Source of the DNA: Aquimarina spongiae
GTDB lineage: Bacteria; Bacteroidota; Bacteroidia; Flavobacteriales; Flavobacteriaceae
DNA: 64,000 nt
Reading direction: 5' to 3'
Assembly (NCBI RefSeq): GCF_900141785.1
Contig: NZ_FQYP01000001.1
Coordinates: 310,001-374,000 of the forward strand
Both the position numbers and the translations under genes were made by a program. Below the pieces are notes generated by a model that was not told the DNA's origin, searched no databases, and was given only the letters and a program-made list of their open reading frames with translations. Below, in pieces: positions 36,964 to 45,742 of this stretch (position 1 is its first letter; the number at the start of each line of letters is the position of its first letter).

Positions 36964-37608
36964 GTGAAAAATGCAGTAATTATAGGAGCAGGGACCCAGG
37001 GGCAGGTATATGCATCCTATTTGAAAGAAGCTGGAGTGCAGATCATCGGTTTTATCGATGATAACCCCGATCTCCAGGGGACAGAGGTGATCGGTATTCC
37101 CGTCTTGGGAAAATACGAAGACCTTTTTGATAATACATTTAAGAGCAAAATACAGGATGTGTATTGCCCAATCGGAGTGAATAAGGTAAGAGCAGAGTAT
37201 TTATCGACCTTAAAGAATGAAGGATATGGTATTCCAGGTTTTTTACACCATACTGTTTCTATCGCACCAGATGTAACCATTGGAGAAGCGGTATACATGT
37301 TGGCAGGAAATATCGTAATGCCGCATACAACTATAGGAAATTACATCATGATCAATATGGATAGTACCATAGCACATCATGTAACTCTGGAAGATGGTGT
37401 TTTTATGTCATCTGGAGTTAACATTGGAGCTTTGATCAATGTAAGAGAAAACGCCTATATTGGTATGGGAGTAACCGCTATGACGGGGGTAAAAGAAATA
37501 GGTAGAGATACGCTTATAGGAGCCGGTACCGTTATTATACGTGATGTTCCTGATTATACCACTGTTGTAGGTAACCCAGGAAGAGTTATTAAAACCAAAC
37601 AACCTTAA
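36964..37608 (+). CDS. PglD-like sugar acetyltransferase 2
   Basis: 214 residues from a GTG start at 36964. N-terminal GAGTQGQVY dinucleotide-like loop, then hexapeptide repeats with His138-His139 in STIAHHV as base candidates, ending VVGNPGRVIK. Its N-terminal GTQGQ replaces the GxSGH of PglD 1, so the substrate may differ. It lies 3 bases before the FAD-protein gene and 35 after PglC-like 2. Confidence 0.82.
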   Translation: MKNAVIIGAGTQGQVYASYLKEAGVQIIGFIDDNPDLQGTEVIGIPVLGKYEDLFDNTFKSKIQDVYCPIGVNKVRAEYLSTLKNEGYGIPGFLHHTVSIAPDVTIGEAVYMLAGNIVMPHTTIGNYIMINMDSTIAHHVTLEDGVFMSSGVNIGALINVRENAYIGMGVTAMTGVKEIGRDTLIGAGTVIIRDVPDYTTVVGNPGRVIKTKQP

Positions 37609-37611
37609 TTC

Positions 37612-39192
37612 ATGCAGGCCGAAATTAAAACCAAAATATCAGATATAACATTTATCGGTTCAGGGATATCTTCTTCTTTTACCATCTTACATTTTCTAGA
37701 TAAATTAGAAGCTACTCCAGATGCAACCGAAAAGATTTACATCACAATCATCGATAAGTATAGCGAGTTTCATACGGGAATTCCATATGGTTCCAGATCA
37801 GGATATTCTGTACACCTTATTACTTCTTTGAAGAATTTTTTACCAGAACCAGAGCTGAGCAAGTTTGTCAAATGGCTTAACGAAAATAAAGGTTGGTTGT
37901 TGGATAATTTGAAAAAGGAGGGAGGTGATTTATCTATTGAATGGATGCAAACTCATGCTCAAAAAATAGAAAACAATGATTGGGAAGATTTATTTATTCC
38001 CAGAAGGTTTTTTGGATGTTATATCGAAGAAAAAGTAAACAGCCGTTTAGATAAATTCAGACAAGAGGGAAGACTGGAAATAAGCTGTGTTACTGGTGAA
38101 GTTATCGATATCGAAAAAGAAGCAGAACGATACCACCTATCATTAAAAAATGACCAAGTTATTGTTTCTCATAAAGTAGTACTTTCTGTAGGGTCATTGC
38201 CCGTAAATCATCTTTGGAAAGATGAGGACCTCATAGAAGAAGACAATCTTTTGTTTGCGAATGACCCTTACAAACCAGAGCTAGCACAAACTTTGCAAAA
38301 GATTGATGCTTTTTCTGAAGGATTGGGTAACAATACTCCGATTAATGTACTAATTGTAGGAGCCAATGCCAGTGGATTGGAGATGTTGTATAAGTTTAAT
38401 GATATAGCTCATATAAAATCAAGGATACATAAGTTCTCTTTTCTTTCAACTCAGGGATTGTTACCGGATTCTGTTATTGATACCGAAAAGAGAAAAGAAT
38501 ATGTCCCTGAGCATTTAAAGGCCTTGGCAGATAAAGAAAGTCTAACTGCTCAAGAAATAGCGAATGCTACCTATAAAGATCTGGATCATGCCGATGAGAT
38601 CAATTTGGGAGCAGCATCTACTGTTGAGATTGTTTCCAAAGCATTTGGAACGTTGCTTGGTAAGTTAGATACAGACGAACTTAGAAAGTTTGCCTGTTTT
38701 CATGGTAATGAAATCGGGAGAAGACAACGTTGTGCGGGATTCCATTACTCCAAAACCGTTGATGCATTAAAAGCCGAAGGAAGATTCAATCATATTGCAG
38801 GGCGATTTAGGGATCTAAAGAAGAATGATAATGGAGATTATGTTTTGCAATACTTGGATACCCAAACCAAGACCAATTTGATAGATCAGGATCCAGTACA
38901 TATCATTATCAATTGTGTAGGAAGTACAAATCTGTCAAAAGAGAACATACCTGTATTACTTCAGAATATGATAAAGAAAGGATATGCCAAGGCAAATGAT
39001 TCTAATATTGGTTTTGAGGTGAATGAAGATTTGGAAACCTTACCGAATTTACACATCATGGGCCCTTTGTTGGCTGGAAATATTTTTGATGGAAAGGCAG
39101 TTTGGCATTTAGAACATTGTGGTCGGATCATATGGTTGTCAAAAGTGCTGTCTGAAAAATTCAGTAGTTATTTTCTGAATACAGTAGAATAA
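37612..39192 (+). CDS. FAD/NAD(P)-binding oxidoreductase
   Basis: 526-residue cytoplasmic flavoprotein of the family with an N-terminal FAD motif (GSGISS at 16-21, followed by IPYG around 57-60) and an internal second dinucleotide motif VGANASG (249-255). The C-terminal MGPLLAG with a nearby FDG resembles flavin monooxygenases and HpyO-like proteins. In this setting a possible job is oxidising a carrier-bound or sugar-linked amino acid (inference). It starts 3 bases after PglD-like 2. No partner reductase is seen. Confidence 0.75.
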   Translation: MQAEIKTKISDITFIGSGISSSFTILHFLDKLEATPDATEKIYITIIDKYSEFHTGIPYGSRSGYSVHLITSLKNFLPEPELSKFVKWLNENKGWLLDNLKKEGGDLSIEWMQTHAQKIENNDWEDLFIPRRFFGCYIEEKVNSRLDKFRQEGRLEISCVTGEVIDIEKEAERYHLSLKNDQVIVSHKVVLSVGSLPVNHLWKDEDLIEEDNLLFANDPYKPELAQTLQKIDAFSEGLGNNTPINVLIVGANASGLEMLYKFNDIAHIKSRIHKFSFLSTQGLLPDSVIDTEKRKEYVPEHLKALADKESLTAQEIANATYKDLDHADEINLGAASTVEIVSKAFGTLLGKLDTDELRKFACFHGNEIGRRQRCAGFHYSKTVDALKAEGRFNHIAGRFRDLKKNDNGDYVLQYLDTQTKTNLIDQDPVHIIINCVGSTNLSKENIPVLLQNMIKKGYAKANDSNIGFEVNEDLETLPNLHIMGPLLAGNIFDGKAVWHLEHCGRIIWLSKVLSEKFSSYFLNTVE

Positions 39193-39233
39193 AGAAAAAC
39201 CTAAATAATAAACCTAAATTAATAGTTGTACAA

Positions 39234-40322
39234 TTGAAGCAAAACTACAGATTACTTGTCGACCATCTCGATGATCAAGCAAATGTATCTCAATACAGAA
39301 CGCTTCTTCAGGAGAAATGGGATAATAACGTGTATTATGCAATCGAGCATTTGCGTTATTTTGCTAATGATTCTGACAAGCTGAATTACTTTTTGTTAGA
39401 AAAAGACGGTACCCCATGTGTATTAATGCCTTTTGTGTCAAGAGAAATTGAAGTAAATGGTGTTAAAAGTAAATATCGAGATGTAATAAGTCCTTACGGA
39501 TATAATGGTCCTCTTTTTAATTCTGATGTTTCTGAAGAAGACTTATCTGAGTTTTGGAGCCAGGTAGATGCCTGGTATCTGGAGAACAATATTGTCTCAG
39601 AGTTTATTCGGTTTAGTTTGACAGCCAATCATATGGCTTATTCTGGCAATCTAATACAAACACTTTCGAATGTGAGAGGAAATCTTTTGGGAGATTTTGA
39701 AGCGCAATGGACGGCTTTTCTGCCCAAAGTGAGGAATAATTACAGAAAAGCAGTGAATTATGATTTAAGTTTTAAAATATTCGACAAGCAGGAGATTACT
39801 AAAGATGTTATCAAAATTTTTAATGATATCTATGTAGAAACGATGAGTAGAAATAATGCGGCTAGTATCTATTTCTTTTCTAGTTCGTATTTTGATGATC
39901 TTGTCCTTTCGAACATTGATAACTTTTCAATAGCCGTCGCTTATTTTGAAGATGTCCCAATTTCTGTAGAGTTGATCATCAACTATAAGGATACCGTTTT
40001 TGCCTTTTTGGGAGGAACCAATGCAGAATACTTCAGTTATAGACCTAATGATTTTCTACGGGTAAAAGTTATCGATTGGGCTATTGCTAATCATAAGAAA
40101 CACTACGTTTTGGGTGGAGGAATGAAAGATGGAGACGGATTGTACAAAAATAAAAAGTCATTGTTTCCAAAAGATGAAGATGTGATTTTTTATACCGGAA
40201 GGAAGGTGGTCAATCAAGAAGTTTATGATGATTTAAGCAAGTCTGCAAATCAAGAATATACTACATTTTCTGAAGAAGAGTTGAACAATTGTTTTTTTCC
40301 GTTTTACCGATGGAAACCCTAA
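39234..40322 (+). CDS. FemAB/GNAT-like transferase 1
   Basis: 362 residues from TTG 39234; no ATG fits the N terminus. The pattern fits BioF2/FemAB-type double GNAT proteins: SPYGYNGPLF in the first half, a basic LPKVRNNYRKA linker, then FLGGTNAEYFSYRPNDFLR and LGGGMKDGDGLYKNKKSLFP. Such proteins transfer aminoacyl or acyl groups to polymers or sugars. Aminoacyl donors in this unit could be carrier 2 or aminoacyl-tRNA. It is followed by a second protein of the broader superfamily. Confidence 0.7.
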   Translation: MKQNYRLLVDHLDDQANVSQYRTLLQEKWDNNVYYAIEHLRYFANDSDKLNYFLLEKDGTPCVLMPFVSREIEVNGVKSKYRDVISPYGYNGPLFNSDVSEEDLSEFWSQVDAWYLENNIVSEFIRFSLTANHMAYSGNLIQTLSNVRGNLLGDFEAQWTAFLPKVRNNYRKAVNYDLSFKIFDKQEITKDVIKIFNDIYVETMSRNNAASIYFFSSSYFDDLVLSNIDNFSIAVAYFEDVPISVELIINYKDTVFAFLGGTNAEYFSYRPNDFLRVKVIDWAIANHKKHYVLGGGMKDGDGLYKNKKSLFPKDEDVIFYTGRKVVNQEVYDDLSKSANQEYTTFSEEELNNCFFPFYRWKP

Positions 40323-40350
40323 AAAGAGGTATAAACCAAAACTAAAACAG

Positions 40351-41496
40351 GTGAAAAAAGAGATTGTAGATTATTTTTTCGAGATTTTTGAAAAGGGAAA
40401 TATACCTCAAATATTTTCAGAGATTACTACCCATGGAGAGCATCAATCTATCCGAAATCCAGAGTATGAGGATCGATCAGATACGGTGTATTCATTTTTC
40501 TTTATTCCGGATTACCTAAAGCCGGTCTACAATAACGCAAAACTGAATACAAAGACGATTAATCAGTTTTTCAAGGGATATGCTATTTTATTAGACGGTT
40601 TTGCCAGCGCAGATGCATATGTAAAAGCTCGTTTCCGTAGTAATGCCAAAGGGATAAGAAGAAGGGTAAAAAGACTAGAAACCTGCTTTGATATCTCTTA
40701 CAAAACGTTTTATGGAGAGATCCAACGAGAAGAGTACGATGCGTTGCTAGATGCTCTGGAAAAAATGTTGGTTAGAAGATTTGAGCAACGCAATGATGTA
40801 AGCCAAAGTTTAAAACAATGGGATCGCTATAAAAAGATGTACTTTTCTTTGATCAATGAAAAGAAAGCTTCTCTTTTTGTAGCTTATGAAAAAAACACGC
40901 CTATAGTAGTTTCCTTAAATCATCATTTTCACGGAAGATTGTTTAGTGCGATATCCTCTTATGATATCGACTTTGGGAAATTTAGCTTGGGTAGTGTAGA
41001 GATATTTAAGAAATTGGATTGGTGTATAGCAAATGATCATTTGTCTTACGAAATGGGAATGGGAGATTTGAGTTACAAAAGAGAATGGTGTAATCATATC
41101 TATCAATTCGAACAACAAATCTTATATCCCAAAAAATCCTTTTCCGGATGGTTTACAGCTACCATAGAATACTTGAAAGCAAGTGCAAAAGAGTTTGTTT
41201 TTAAAATAGCTTATGTACGCTACAAAAACTTTAAAGCAAAACGTAAAAAAGAACATCTTATTCAAGAAAGGTCTTTTGAAACTCAAGCGAAAGAAGAACT
41301 AAAAACATTCGAAACCTACCAAGAAATCGATTACAATCAGGATCAGTATTTGTATCTACGAAGAAACGTATTCGATTTTCTATATACCAGTATCGAACAT
41401 GTAGATCAGGTAAAAGTGATTCAGGTACCCGAAGAAAAGGATAGTTTTTATATTTGTGGAGTTTCCAAAATGCAAAAAATCATTTTTGCAGATTAA
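40351..41496 (+). CDS. BioF2/CelD-type GNAT transferase 2
   Basis: 381 residues from GTG 40351. RFRSNAKGIRRRVKRLE (about 93-109) is the basic helix typical of this group, followed by FVAYEKNTPIVVSLNHHF and a YEMGMGDLSYKREWC region near the C-terminal end of the fold. It differs from its neighbour enough to imply another substrate. Last gene of the second + strand unit, ending 25 bases before the convergent SGNH 4 gene. No terminator hairpin was recognised between them. Confidence 0.7.
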   Translation: MKKEIVDYFFEIFEKGNIPQIFSEITTHGEHQSIRNPEYEDRSDTVYSFFFIPDYLKPVYNNAKLNTKTINQFFKGYAILLDGFASADAYVKARFRSNAKGIRRRVKRLETCFDISYKTFYGEIQREEYDALLDALEKMLVRRFEQRNDVSQSLKQWDRYKKMYFSLINEKKASLFVAYEKNTPIVVSLNHHFHGRLFSAISSYDIDFGKFSLGSVEIFKKLDWCIANDHLSYEMGMGDLSYKREWCNHIYQFEQQILYPKKSFSGWFTATIEYLKASAKEFVFKIAYVRYKNFKAKRKKEHLIQERSFETQAKEELKTFETYQEIDYNQDQYLYLRRNVFDFLYTSIEHVDQVKVIQVPEEKDSFYICGVSKMQKIIFAD

Positions 41497-41521
41497 AGAT
41501 TTCAGTAATTTCTTGTAGACT

Positions 41522-42490
41522 TTATTTCCAGCCTTTGTTTTGCTGCAAATGATCTGTGATCACTTTAGCAATCAAACTTCTACCATGGTTGTTCCAATGG
41601 CGATCATAAATTAACGTTGTTGGTTTTTTTGATGCTTCAAATAAAGGTGCAAAATCCAGATAATCAAAGTTATTCGTTTCCAAGTGTTCTAAAAATAGAG
41701 GAGGAGTGATTCTGGAATCTAGTAAGAGCGTAAAACGTTCTTTGTCAAAACCATATAACTTAACTAAGCTTTCAAAATTAGCTAAATATTGTTGTTCTTT
41801 CTCTTTTTGGATTCGTGCAGTTTCTTCTTCGCTAATTACATGGGGTTCCTGCTTTGATTTTAGAAAACTTCTCATCCTGTAGATCAGTTTTTGAGGAGGG
41901 TCAAGAAGCCCAATACTCTTGGTATAGACCAATAATTTACTTTTTTTCAGTAATTTGTTTAAAGGAGATTCTAGAGCCAGTCTTCCTGTCATTACCTGAT
42001 ATTTGGAGCGTGTTAAATCATTAGAAAACTTGATTCCCAATATCACTTTATCAATATGATTAAACTCCTCTTTGTAGGAGTGTACAAGATGCAATTGATC
42101 AGCAAAATCATACCCCGCATAACCATATTCATATACTTCAATATCTGTGAATTGCTGCTCTATTTTTTTACCAATAGAATTGTAGTAGTTTTGATGAAAT
42201 CCTTCTATAAAAGAGTCTCCCACTAGTGCCAGTTCTGTCTTATTCGCTGTAGGGTTAAATTCTCGATAAGAATTATATCCCGAGTTATTAATTTTATATT
42301 CAGAAAAGTTTTGCCTTCGATTTCCGGTTACCGAAAAACCATTTTGATTCGGAACCCATTTTTCAACTTCATGTTCATCAAGAAATCGATTAGGAGTGTC
42401 CTTTCCCAAATGAAAAACACGCACCAAACCTTCCAGAAAAATTAGGATCAGAAAAAAGTATAAACCGCTTTTTAGAATAAGTTTTTTCAT
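41522..42490 (-). CDS. AlgX/AlgJ-type SGNH protein 4
   Basis: Membrane anchor at about 8-25, then a periplasmic domain with VGDSFIEG (nucleophile Ser93) and Asp296-x-His298 in DRHWNNHG, the Asp-x-His-Trp arrangement of AlgJ/AlgX/PatB. Of the four SGNH proteins here it best fits the alginate-acetylation type. It lies 6 bases after MBOAT 4 in the same direction, so the two form their own unit. Confidence 0.78.
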   Translation of the reverse strand: MKKLILKSGLYFFLILIFLEGLVRVFHLGKDTPNRFLDEHEVEKWVPNQNGFSVTGNRRQNFSEYKINNSGYNSYREFNPTANKTELALVGDSFIEGFHQNYYNSIGKKIEQQFTDIEVYEYGYAGYDFADQLHLVHSYKEEFNHIDKVILGIKFSNDLTRSKYQVMTGRLALESPLNKLLKKSKLLVYTKSIGLLDPPQKLIYRMRSFLKSKQEPHVISEEETARIQKEKEQQYLANFESLVKLYGFDKERFTLLLDSRITPPLFLEHLETNNFDYLDFAPLFEASKKPTTLIYDRHWNNHGRSLIAKVITDHLQQNKGWK

Positions 42491-42496
42491 CGTGTT

Positions 42497-43948
42497 TTAG
42501 AATTGAAAATAAATAAAAGATCGATCCACATTATCGTCGTAGAATAATAACATAGCGAGTATTACAAGTGCATACACCAAAAATCGAACGTACTTGGATT
42601 TAAATTTAAACGGAGCTCTTTCATCTCTACGTATTCTAAATTCGTACCATACAAAAATACCAAGTAAAATATAATAATCGATCATTCTATATCCCAATGG
42701 ATGATGATAGCTTTCGTAAGAAAAATTAGTATAACACTGTTTTATAAAACCAAAGGCATCAGAAATGGATTCTGACCTAAAAAACACTCTAGAAAAAGTA
42801 ACCAGAGAGAATGTGATCATGATCTGTATAATTTCCTTTACAGAAGGAAACCAGTTATTTTCTGCTACTACATTGTTCATGTAGATTCGGTTTCTTCCCA
42901 TCAAAAATACAGGGATGTACAATACAGCATGTAATGCTCCCCAGGCAATGAATGTCCAATTAGCGCCATGCCAAAAGCCGCTGACCAAAAATATGATGAT
43001 GATATTTCTAACAGATTTAAGTTTGCTTACTCTGCTTCCTCCAAGTGGGATGTACACATAATGCCTAAACCATGTAGAGAGTGATACATGCCAACGTTGC
43101 CAATATTCTGCTACATTTCTAGAAAAAACAGGGAATTTAAAATTAGACATCAATTCTATACCAAATAGTTTTGCGGTACCAATGGCGATATCAGAGTATC
43201 CACTAAAATCTCCATACACCTGAAAACTAAAAAGAGAAACTCCCAAGATCAAGGTTGAAGCAGGATATGAATGATAATTGGCAAAGATATCATCTACAAT
43301 CGGCGCTATCGAATCTGCAATAACCACTTTTTTAAATAGTCCCCAAAGAATCAATTTTAACCCTTCTGTACATTGTACGTAGTTAAATACTCTTTTGGCG
43401 GTGATTTGTGATAGTAGATTAGATGCTCTTTCAATAGGTCCCGCAACTAGTTGCGGAAAGAAACTTACAAAAGTTGCAAAAGCAATAAAGTCTTTGGTAG
43501 GAGATAGTCTTTTATAATAGATGTCTAACGAATACGACATGGTCTGGAAAGTATAAAAGGAAATTCCTACTGGTAATATGATTTGTAACGTCCAGGTGCT
43601 TTTTAAATCATATCCTAAGATGGATATAAAATCAACCCAGGAATTCACAAAGAAATTATAGTATTTAAAAAAACCTAAAAGGCTGATATTGAAGATTACA
43701 CTAATCCATAGCCAGGTTTTTCTTTTTGATTGATTATCAGAGTTGTGAATTGCCTGGCCTACAAAGAAATCCACTAAGGTGCTTGCCAGAATAAGGAACA
43801 AAAACCGCCAATCCCAAAGCCCGTAAAAAATGTAACTAGCAACTAGAAGAAAAGTATTTTGGATCTTGTTCTTTTTATGAAAAAGAAACCAATATGAAAC
43901 AAAGACTATCGGTAGAAAAATGAAAAAATCTATAGAATTAAATAACAT
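42497..43948 (-). CDS. MBOAT acyltransferase 4 (AlgI-like)
   Basis: 483 residues with NSIDFFIF start, YGLWDWRF, FRHYVYIPLGGSRVSK loop, catalytic His327 in GFWHGANW, and FIYFQF terminus. It heads the only two-gene minus-strand unit inside the locus and is followed by an AlgX-type SGNH protein. AlgI-type pairs O-acetylate exported polymers, so this pair is the clearest O-acetylation candidate. Confidence 0.9.
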   Translation of the reverse strand: MLFNSIDFFIFLPIVFVSYWFLFHKKNKIQNTFLLVASYIFYGLWDWRFLFLILASTLVDFFVGQAIHNSDNQSKRKTWLWISVIFNISLLGFFKYYNFFVNSWVDFISILGYDLKSTWTLQIILPVGISFYTFQTMSYSLDIYYKRLSPTKDFIAFATFVSFFPQLVAGPIERASNLLSQITAKRVFNYVQCTEGLKLILWGLFKKVVIADSIAPIVDDIFANYHSYPASTLILGVSLFSFQVYGDFSGYSDIAIGTAKLFGIELMSNFKFPVFSRNVAEYWQRWHVSLSTWFRHYVYIPLGGSRVSKLKSVRNIIIIFLVSGFWHGANWTFIAWGALHAVLYIPVFLMGRNRIYMNNVVAENNWFPSVKEIIQIMITFSLVTFSRVFFRSESISDAFGFIKQCYTNFSYESYHHPLGYRMIDYYILLGIFVWYEFRIRRDERAPFKFKSKYVRFLVYALVILAMLLFYDDNVDRSFIYFQF

Positions 43949-44126
43949 CTAGATGGTTTATAATTATAAAATTCTTGGGGAGGGAAATAGTTACTTACAT
44001 CGCAATGGGTAGCTATTTTGAGGGAGTAAATTTTATACAATTAATTAAATAAATCAAAATTTATCTATGTTTTTTTTGAATCATGCTTGTAAACGTGAGT
44101 GTTAGGTTCTAAATAGCTTTTTGTAA

Positions 44127-44140
44127 GGGGAAAATACCCC
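44127..44140. promoter_or_regulatory. GGGG-AAAATA-CCCC palindrome (copy 3 of 3)
   Basis: Same layout as the copies at 2358 and 28275. It sits 179 bases upstream of MBOAT 4 and about 470 upstream of the PglE-like ATG, so it may serve the divergent pair. Confidence 0.4.
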
Positions 44141-44212
44141 GCCCATATTTAGGTATTGCACTGTAATATTTAAAAAAAGTATGCCTATTATTGCAGTGTT
44201 TATTGGTGGTTA

Positions 44213-44271
44213 GCTAATAATGTCATCTCATGATTATTTTTTTGTTTATCCTTGATCAAAATGACATTAGC
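44213..44271. promoter_or_regulatory. Inverted repeat around TGTCAT/ATGACA
   Basis: GCTAATAATGTCAT at 44213-44226 pairs with ATGACATTAGC at 44261-44271, apart from a two-base bulge and with a 34-base spacer. It may form an RNA hairpin in a long leader or be a pair of binding sites. A similar TGTCAT/ATGACA pair lies before wza. Confidence 0.35.
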
Positions 44272-44608
44272 GTAATTGCAACATAAGTTCTTTGAACAGT
44301 ATTACTTGTAAAAGCTTGGTTTTCATCATACTTTTCTTACGGGAAACACGTATTTGGTGTAAGTAAGTAAGGGAATTTTAACCGTTAAACGTTTTTTTTA
44401 AGTATTCTGTCTAAAAAATAGATTTTTGAATTGATAATTGATCTATCTGAACTATTTTAGCTATCGGAAAATAAAATTATAAGGAAGTTCTACCCCCCTC
44501 TTCCAGCGTTTTTTTAGATTGTCATGAAAAAGAAGTGGATAGATGATACAATTTAGTCGGTATCATTTAATCGCTCAGAGATTATTTGTTCATTATTAAT
44601 GGGAAAAT

Positions 44609-45742
44609 ATGAATATAATTGACTCAAAAAGAATATGGCTTTCATCGCCGCATATGGGTGGAACGGAACAAGATTTCGTCAATGAAGCTTTTCGTACAAA
44701 CTGGGTTGCTCCACTGGGGCCAAATGTTGATGGGTTCGAAAAAGACCTAGAAACTTACCTAGAAAATGATGCAAATGTAGCAGCACTAAGTTCTGGTACA
44801 GGAGCACTGCATCTTGGTTTGATCATGCTAGGGGTATCTCATGGAGATGAGGTATTATGCCAGAGTATGACCTTTGCAGCTTCAGCGAATCCAATTGTAT
44901 ACCTAGGGGCAAAGCCAATATTTGTTGATAGCGAAAGAGATACCTGGAACATCTGTCCAGAGCAATTAGAAATTGCGATTAAAGACAGAATAGCCAAGGG
45001 AAAAAAACCGAAAGCAATTGTGGCAGTTCATTTATATGGAATGCCTTATAATGTAGAAGCGGTTCATCAAGTAGCAAAAGAGTATAAGATACCTGTTCTC
45101 GAGGATAGTGCAGAAGCTCTTGGAAGTACTTATCACGGGATTAAGTGTGGTACTTTTGGGGATTTAGCTATCTTATCTTTTAATGGAAACAAAATCATCA
45201 CTACATCGGGTGGTGGTGCTTTGGTTACCAAAAATGAAGAACAAAAGAAGAGAGCTATCTTTTTATCAACACAAGCAAGAGATAATGCTCCACATTATGA
45301 GCATTCAGAGATAGGGTATAACTATCGTATGAGCAATATTACAGCAGGAATCGGTCGAGGACAGATGCAAGTATTGGATAAGCATGTGTCTTATAGAAGA
45401 AGAAATTTTGAATTTTATAAAGAGCATTTATCAGATTCTTCAGAAATAAAGTTTTTGGAAGAGCCTAACGGAATGTTTTCAAATAGATGGCTTAGTTGTA
45501 TCGAAACCACTTCGTACAAACTAAGAGAAGCAATTAGAGGAGCCCTGGCCAAAGAGAATATTGAGTCCAGACCATTATGGAAACCGATGCATCTCCAATC
45601 TGTGTTTACAGAATGTGATGCGTATTTAAATGGAGTTTCAGAAGATCTGTTTGAGCGTGGACTATGTCTGCCAAGCGGATCAAATCTTGAAGAAGACGAT
45701 TTACAAAGAGTAGTTTCAGTAATTAAAAATGTATTACGATGA
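44609..45742 (+). CDS. PglE-like PLP-dependent sugar aminotransferase
   Basis: DegT/DnrJ/EryC1-family enzyme that would aminate the C4 keto sugar made by the PglF-like enzyme coded next. SSGTGALHLG (61-70), the EDSAEALGS segment (165-173) and the PLP-binding Lys195 in SFNGNKI are visible. Length (377) is normal. Its end overlaps the PglF-like start by 4 bases (ATGA), so the two enzymes are made together. It opens the third + strand unit after a long leader. Confidence 0.9.
   Translation: MNIIDSKRIWLSSPHMGGTEQDFVNEAFRTNWVAPLGPNVDGFEKDLETYLENDANVAALSSGTGALHLGLIMLGVSHGDEVLCQSMTFAASANPIVYLGAKPIFVDSERDTWNICPEQLEIAIKDRIAKGKKPKAIVAVHLYGMPYNVEAVHQVAKEYKIPVLEDSAEALGSTYHGIKCGTFGDLAILSFNGNKIITTSGGGALVTKNEEQKKRAIFLSTQARDNAPHYEHSEIGYNYRMSNITAGIGRGQMQVLDKHVSYRRRNFEFYKEHLSDSSEIKFLEEPNGMFSNRWLSCIETTSYKLREAIRGALAKENIESRPLWKPMHLQSVFTECDAYLNGVSEDLFERGLCLPSGSNLEEDDLQRVVSVIKNVLR

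Larger units (their letters stand above)
43949..44608. other. Long divergent intergenic region (660 bases)
   Basis: Lies between MBOAT 4 (-) and the PglE-like gene (+). It is AT-rich and no credible gene was found on either strand. It holds the third GGGG/CCCC palindrome (44127-44140), an imperfect hairpin with arms 44213-44226 and 44261-44271, and a weak promoter-like TTG at 44431 with TATTTTAG at 44453-44460. A long untranslated leader for the export genes, or a small RNA, would fit. Confidence 0.55.
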
